From Pseudogemmobacter bohemicus (GTDB lineage Bacteria; Pseudomonadota; Alphaproteobacteria; Rhodobacterales; Rhodobacteraceae): a DNA stretch of 64,000 nucleotides. A program made the translations under genes and the position numbers. Below are positions 63,536 through 64,000 of the stretch, one piece after another (the stretch's first letter is position 1; every line of letters begins with the position of its first letter). The DNA is taken from positions 130,497 through 194,496 of the forward strand of contig NZ_QNHG01000003.1 of NCBI RefSeq assembly GCF_003290025.1. The letters run 5' to 3'. The notes below the pieces were generated by a model. That model saw only the letters and a list, made by a program, of their open reading frames with translations, did no database searches and had not been told where the DNA came from.

Positions 63536-63618
63536 TGGACCAGTTCCTTCGTCGGGAAGCGACAGCCGGGGTTTCGCAGCCCCGGGCGGCCATGGCAAGA
63601 GACCGCCCGGGCTTGCGC

Positions 63619-64000
63619 TCACTCATAGCCCTTGCGGATATCGCTGATGATGATCTCAAGCGGTGTGATGCTGGCGGCGGTGGTGTACCAGGCCTCGGGA
63701 TCGACGAAGATCACCTTGCCTGCCTTCCAGGCGGCGGTCTCGCGCAAGAGCGGGTTTTCAATCGTGGCCGCATCCAGCACCGGGCGGCGTTCCATCACGG
63801 CGGTGCGGTCGATCACATAGATGATGTCGGGATTGACGGCCTGGATGAACTCGCTGGTGACAGGCTGGCCATGCAGCCCGGTCTCTGAGGCCTCATTCGC
63901 GGCTTTGACGCCAAAGGCATCAAAGACAAAGCCATAGCGTGAATGCAGCCCAAAGGCAGAAAAGCCGCCATTATTGTGCAAAACCAACAAGGCCCGTTCG
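63619..64000 (-). CDS. Siderophore ABC transporter substrate-binding protein, C-terminal part
   Basis: About 127 residues of a FecB/FatB/YclQ-type periplasmic binding protein. The gene is cut by the window end. Typical blocks are ALLVLHNNGGFSAFG, the SRYGFVFDAFGVK stretch, HGQPVTSEFIQAVNPDIIYV and AGKVIFVDPEAWY. It binds an iron chelate for an ABC importer. The N-terminus and partner genes are outside the window. Confidence 0.87.
   Translation of the reverse strand, partial: ERALLVLHNNGGFSAFGLHSRYGFVFDAFGVKAANEASETGLHGQPVTSEFIQAVNPDIIYVIDRTAVMERRPVLDAATIENPLLRETAAWKAGKVIFVDPEAWYTTAASITPLEIIISDIRKGYE

Noticed and set aside
1-64000. tRNA, rRNA, CRISPR and prophage signatures.
   Set aside because: I looked for T-loop/acceptor patterns, spaced direct repeats, integrase and phage structural motifs and saw none; GGTTCGA-like strings occur only inside coding genes.

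Overview
This window reads as ordinary chromosome from a high-G+C alphaproteobacterium of the Rhodobacteraceae (Rhodobacter, Paracoccus or Gemmobacter type). The grounds are the Rieske / cytochrome b / cytochrome c1 operon with Rhodobacter-like haem-ligand spacing, a close match to Rhodobacter L-malyl-CoA lyase (Mcl1), AddAB instead of RecBCD, a TIGR02302 protein after lysA, DUF3576 and DUF1244 proteins, and a 16-stranded-type porin. Codons are strongly G/C-ending except in the porin. No tRNA, rRNA, CRISPR array, prophage or defence island was found by reading.

Layout. 1-2.4 kb: end of the bc1 complex operon (petABC). 2.5-5.8 kb: thiamine ABC transporter thiBPQ (minus) under a TPP riboswitch. 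5.9-7.0 kb: a TerC-type membrane protein (minus). 7.3-17.2 kb: aroC, then a tightly overlapping run tsaE-amgK-murU-addB-addA (tRNA modification, cell-wall sugar salvage, double-strand-break repair), then trxA. 17.3-19.6 kb: two small unknown genes and a desaturase. 19.6-22.6 kb: hslV, an embedded membrane-protein gene, hslU. 22.7-29.7 kb: lipoprotein hydrolase, dapE, GNAT, leuS, lptE, holA. 29.8-32.4 kb: DUF3576 lipoprotein, porin, PLP-binding protein. 32.4-34.8 kb: ribA with an overlapping YkuD-fold gene (minus), and an orphan OmpR-type regulator. 34.9-35.2 kb: two candidate small RNAs. 35.3-42.4 kb: xthA, a TlpA-like thioredoxin, argH, two tiny lipoproteins, lysA, TIGR02302. 42.5-46.1 kb: zinc-ribbon protein, ftsE-ftsX-plsC. 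46.1-49.6 kb: Hint-domain protein, accA, mcl1 (minus). 49.8-54.0 kb: enolase-superfamily epimerase and class IV aminotransferase, an RTX protein, DUF1244 and N-formylglutamate amidohydrolase. 54.2-56.6 kb: pyk, a small membrane protein, rpmI-rplT. 56.7-58.4 kb: decayed IS3-family remnants. 58.6-64 kb: P-loop kinase-like gene, pheS-cupin, an exported unknown, a TIGR03862 flavoprotein, and the end of an iron-uptake-like locus (YncE-like propeller and siderophore-binding protein, cut by the window edge).

Most genes are housekeeping and are packed in operons with 4-base ATGA/GTGA overlaps. The parts least explained by known genes are: (i) the tandem small-RNA-like units at 34.9-35.2 kb; (ii) a structured, probably minus-strand RNA or leader at about 48.5 kb, with its own TTGACA promoter and a tiny Cys-rich reading frame; (iii) a dispersed intergenic hairpin element in at least four gaps, once as an inverted pair; (iv) the decayed IS3 remnants; and (v) a YncE homologue with no signal peptide beside a siderophore-binding protein. 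I did not see a complete new multi-gene system. These are the best leads.
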